This document shows positions 7,911-9,788 of a DNA stretch of 9,788 nucleotides, piece by piece. This stretch comes from Eggerthellaceae bacterium. Lineage in GTDB: Bacteria > Actinomycetota > Coriobacteriia > Coriobacteriales > Eggerthellaceae. Under the pieces are notes generated by a model. The model made no database searches and was not told the DNA's origin. It saw only the letters and a program-made list of their open reading frames with translations. The stretch is taken from the NCBI GenBank assembly GCA_017533165.1, contig JAFXIM010000193.1, positions 1 through 9,788 of the forward strand, written 5' to 3'. The translations under genes and the position numbers were made by a program. How positions within the stretch are numbered: the stretch's first letter is position 1; the number at the start of each line of letters is the position of its first letter.

Positions 7911-8926
7911 TGATCGACTACGGGAAAGGCTACTCGTCGTCCTGGAGGATGATGGTCGTCGACAGGGACACCTGGGCGGCGACCGACGAGCTCCAGGGCC
8001 TCGTGTCGGCATCGGTCGAGCGCGACAAGGACTCCGACCTCATCGAGTCGGGCAGCGCGTCGTTCGACGCGGGGCTCCAACGCGGCGAGTTCTGGGGGCG
8101 CTTGGAGATGCTCGCAGAGCAGGACGGCGAGGTCGAGCGGCACGCGGTCGCGACGCTGCTGTTCTCGCCGGGTGACTCGACGTCAACGGTCGGCGGCAAG
8201 ACCACGGAGTGCAGCGGGCGCTCCGTTCTCGCTCCAGCCGAGGACAAGAAGCTGCTGGCCGGCACCTACGCGCCGATGGGCGCTGACGGCGCTGCGTACG
8301 CGGCGTCCATGATAGCCGCATGCACCCCGGCACCCGTCGTGGTGGAGGGTTCGTTCACGCTTTCGCAGAACTACGTGTTCGCCGAGGGCACGACATATTT
8401 GGAATCAGCAAGGACAATCCTGGACGGCGCTGGATGGCAGATGTCCATATCGGGAGGCGGGACTGTCACGGTCGGCCCCAAGCCGACGAACCCGTCGCTC
8501 GTGCTCGACTCGGCGCACGCGTCGCTTCTCGGTGTCGAGATAGGCGTGAACGGGTCGCTCGAGGAGGTCCCCAACCGCTACATAGCCATAGACGGGGACA
8601 GGCAAGTGGTAGCCGTGGACGACAGCCGCGACAACCCCGCGTCGCTGTCAAACAGGGGCAGGTACGTCGACGAGTACGACTCCTCGCCGCAGCTAGTGGA
8701 TGGGGAGTCCCTCGAAGCCTACGCGAGGAGGAAGCTCGCCGAGGCAAACGAGTCGCTCGAATCAAGGACGTACACGCGGGAGTGGTGGCCCGACGTGACG
8801 GTCGGCGACATAGTCGTCGGCTCTATGGCATCCGTCGACCTCGACTGCACGATGAGGGTGTCAACCCAATCGCTCGAGGTCGGCAACGGCGTGGTCGTGT
8901 CAGAGAAGGCGGAGGTGCTGCGATGA
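7910..8926 (+). CDS. Tail hub / baseplate hub-like protein
   Basis: This is a 338-residue protein. The start chosen is the ATG at 7910, which overlaps the previous stop as TGATG. The frame is open further upstream to an ATG at 7748, but that start would overlap the previous gene by more than 160 bases. There is no good ribosome site, so coupled reinitiation is likely. The opening strand SVERDKDSDLIESGSASFD (35-53) is typical of phage tail hub proteins with a gp27-like or Gp37-like fold. YLESARTILDGAGWQMSISGGGTVTVGP (163-190) is the helix-plus-strand unit common in these proteins. It is followed by VPNRYIAI (about 220), a helix LEAYARRKLAEAN and WWPDVTVGDIVVG (292-304), where the ring-forming strands end. 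The hub would cap the tail tube and carry the spike encoded next. I see no protease or glycosidase motif. The exact family is uncertain. Confidence 0.7.
   Translation: MIDYGKGYSSSWRMMVVDRDTWAATDELQGLVSASVERDKDSDLIESGSASFDAGLQRGEFWGRLEMLAEQDGEVERHAVATLLFSPGDSTSTVGGKTTECSGRSVLAPAEDKKLLAGTYAPMGADGAAYAASMIAACTPAPVVVEGSFTLSQNYVFAEGTTYLESARTILDGAGWQMSISGGGTVTVGPKPTNPSLVLDSAHASLLGVEIGVNGSLEEVPNRYIAIDGDRQVVAVDDSRDNPASLSNRGRYVDEYDSSPQLVDGESLEAYARRKLAEANESLESRTYTREWWPDVTVGDIVVGSMASVDLDCTMRVSTQSLEVGNGVVVSEKAEVLR
8911..8917 (+). promoter_or_regulatory. Ribosome binding site for the spike/fibre protein
   Basis: GGAGGTG lies within the 3' end of the hub gene, five bases before the ATG at 8923. That ATG overlaps the hub gene's TGA as ATGA, so the start is well supported and coupled. 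Confidence 0.8.
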
Positions 8927-9788
8927 ACGGCATGGCAGAGCTCGCACGCGCCATAGTCGGCAGCGGCTACAAGCCCCGCTCGTCAGAGCACCTCGCCACC
9001 GTGGTTAGGCAGGGGAAGGACGGCACGTACTGGGTGCGCATACCCGGCGGTGCCGAGGAGACCCCGATAACGACCCCGATGGTCGAGGCGTCGGAGGGCG
9101 ACACCGTGCGCGTTACCATCTCCGGCGGGCGCTCCGTCATGACGGGCAACGTCACGTCCCCGTCAGCGAACGTGCGGACAGTGACAAAGGTGGGCAGCAT
9201 CGCGAACATGGCGCTCACCACCGCATACTCCGAGTCTGCGAGGATAGACAGGCTCGTGGCGACCTCGCTCACGGCCGACTCCGCGCTCATAACCGACTTG
9301 CAGGCCGAGACCGCCAAGGTGAGCGAGATCTCCGCCGACGCGCTGTCATCGGCAGTCGGCTACATCGGAGAGCTCGAAGCGGGCGGCATCACCGCCGAAG
9401 AGGTTGCAGCGAGCGCGGGCGCGTTCGACAACCTGGACGCCATGTTCGCCGAGATAGACTTCGCGAACGTGAACGTCGCCGACATTGGCAAGGCGAAGAT
9501 AAGCGAGCTGTTCGCCGAGTCGGGGCTCTTCGAGGACCTGACCGTGACGGGCGACGGCATCATCACGGGCAGGCTCACAGCGTCCTTGCTCGACGGCGAC
9601 ACGGCGCGTTTCTCCAACATCTACGCAGACGCGCTCAAGCTGCTCGGCCCCGACGGGCTCTACCACGCGCTCAACATCGCGGGGCTCCCGAGCCAGCAGG
9701 CGCAGGCGCTCATCGACGAGTACGGCGAGGACCTGGAAGGCGGGCTGCACGGCTCGCGCATCATCGCGGAGTCCATCACGGCCGACCA
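8923..9788 (+). CDS. Tail spike / central fibre protein with N-terminal OB-fold-like domain (partial)
   Basis: The frame from the ATG at 8923 is open to the window edge, giving 288 complete codons. Residues about 24-80 read as a small beta barrel: LATVVRQGKDGTYWVRIPGG, then a Pro/Thr strand, EGDTVRVTISGG and VMTGNVTSPS. This is the usual layout of the OB-fold at the start of phage spike and hub-associated proteins. Residues about 84-150 are helical (Ala/Ser-rich, with LTADSALITDLQAETAKVSEI) and suggest a trimeric stalk. Beyond that come short beta segments of the ITGRLTASLLDGDTARFSNIYADALKL type, and GSRIIAESITAD (277-288) at the edge. Such I-A-x-S-I-T-A repeats are common in host-specificity and tail fibre proteins. 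The receptor-binding end lies outside the window, so host-surface recognition is inferred. The second ATG at 8932 is a less likely start. Confidence 0.7.
   Translation, partial: MNGMAELARAIVGSGYKPRSSEHLATVVRQGKDGTYWVRIPGGAEETPITTPMVEASEGDTVRVTISGGRSVMTGNVTSPSANVRTVTKVGSIANMALTTAYSESARIDRLVATSLTADSALITDLQAETAKVSEISADALSSAVGYIGELEAGGITAEEVAASAGAFDNLDAMFAEIDFANVNVADIGKAKISELFAESGLFEDLTVTGDGIITGRLTASLLDGDTARFSNIYADALKLLGPDGLYHALNIAGLPSQQAQALIDEYGEDLEGGLHGSRIIAESITAD

Overview
The window is a continuous piece of the tail-morphogenesis module of a long-tailed (siphovirus-type) phage or prophage, with every gene on the + strand. The order is the classic one: end of a probable major tail protein, tail assembly chaperone with a small second ORF in a shifted frame, tape measure protein, a large Fn3-rich protein ending in a distal-tail-like domain, a tail hub protein, and the start of a spike/fibre protein. 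There is no integrase, lysis gene, host gene, tRNA or mobile element here, so a free phage and an integrated prophage cannot be told apart. The high GC content (local counts of 27/60 at 1741-1800 up to 48/60 at 6001-6060), the codon use rich in TCG, GCG and AGG, and strong AGGAGG-type ribosome sites suggest a high-GC Gram-positive host. An actinobacterium of the Coriobacteriia/Eggerthellaceae type is my best guess, from protein style only.

Region by region: 1-122 is the 3' end of a gene that starts upstream. 134-640 encodes the first chaperone, and 648-794 a 48-residue second chaperone unit, reached either by reinitiation or by a programmed +1/-2 frameshift. 806-5131 is a 1441-residue tape measure protein. 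5133-7910 is a 925-residue protein with a Trp/Tyr-rich N-terminal domain, several Fn3/Ig-like repeats and a C-terminal domain resembling distal tail proteins. 7910-8926 is a 338-residue hub protein. 8923 to the window edge is a protein with an N-terminal OB-fold-like domain, open at the right end.

The genes are packed with almost no spacing. Stop codons overlap or abut the next ribosome site or start codon (TAAGGAG, TAGGAGGTG, AGGAGGTAGCATG, TGATG, ATGA), which indicates one polycistronic transcript with translational coupling. I see no promoter or terminator inside. The tape measure, chaperoned by the two small proteins, would set tail length while the major tail protein polymerises around it. 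The three downstream proteins would form the tail tip that contacts the host surface. No stretch over about 150 bases lacks a gene. The points most worth checking are the frame relation of the chaperone ORFs, the unusual architecture of the 925-residue tip protein, and the composition change after the tape measure.
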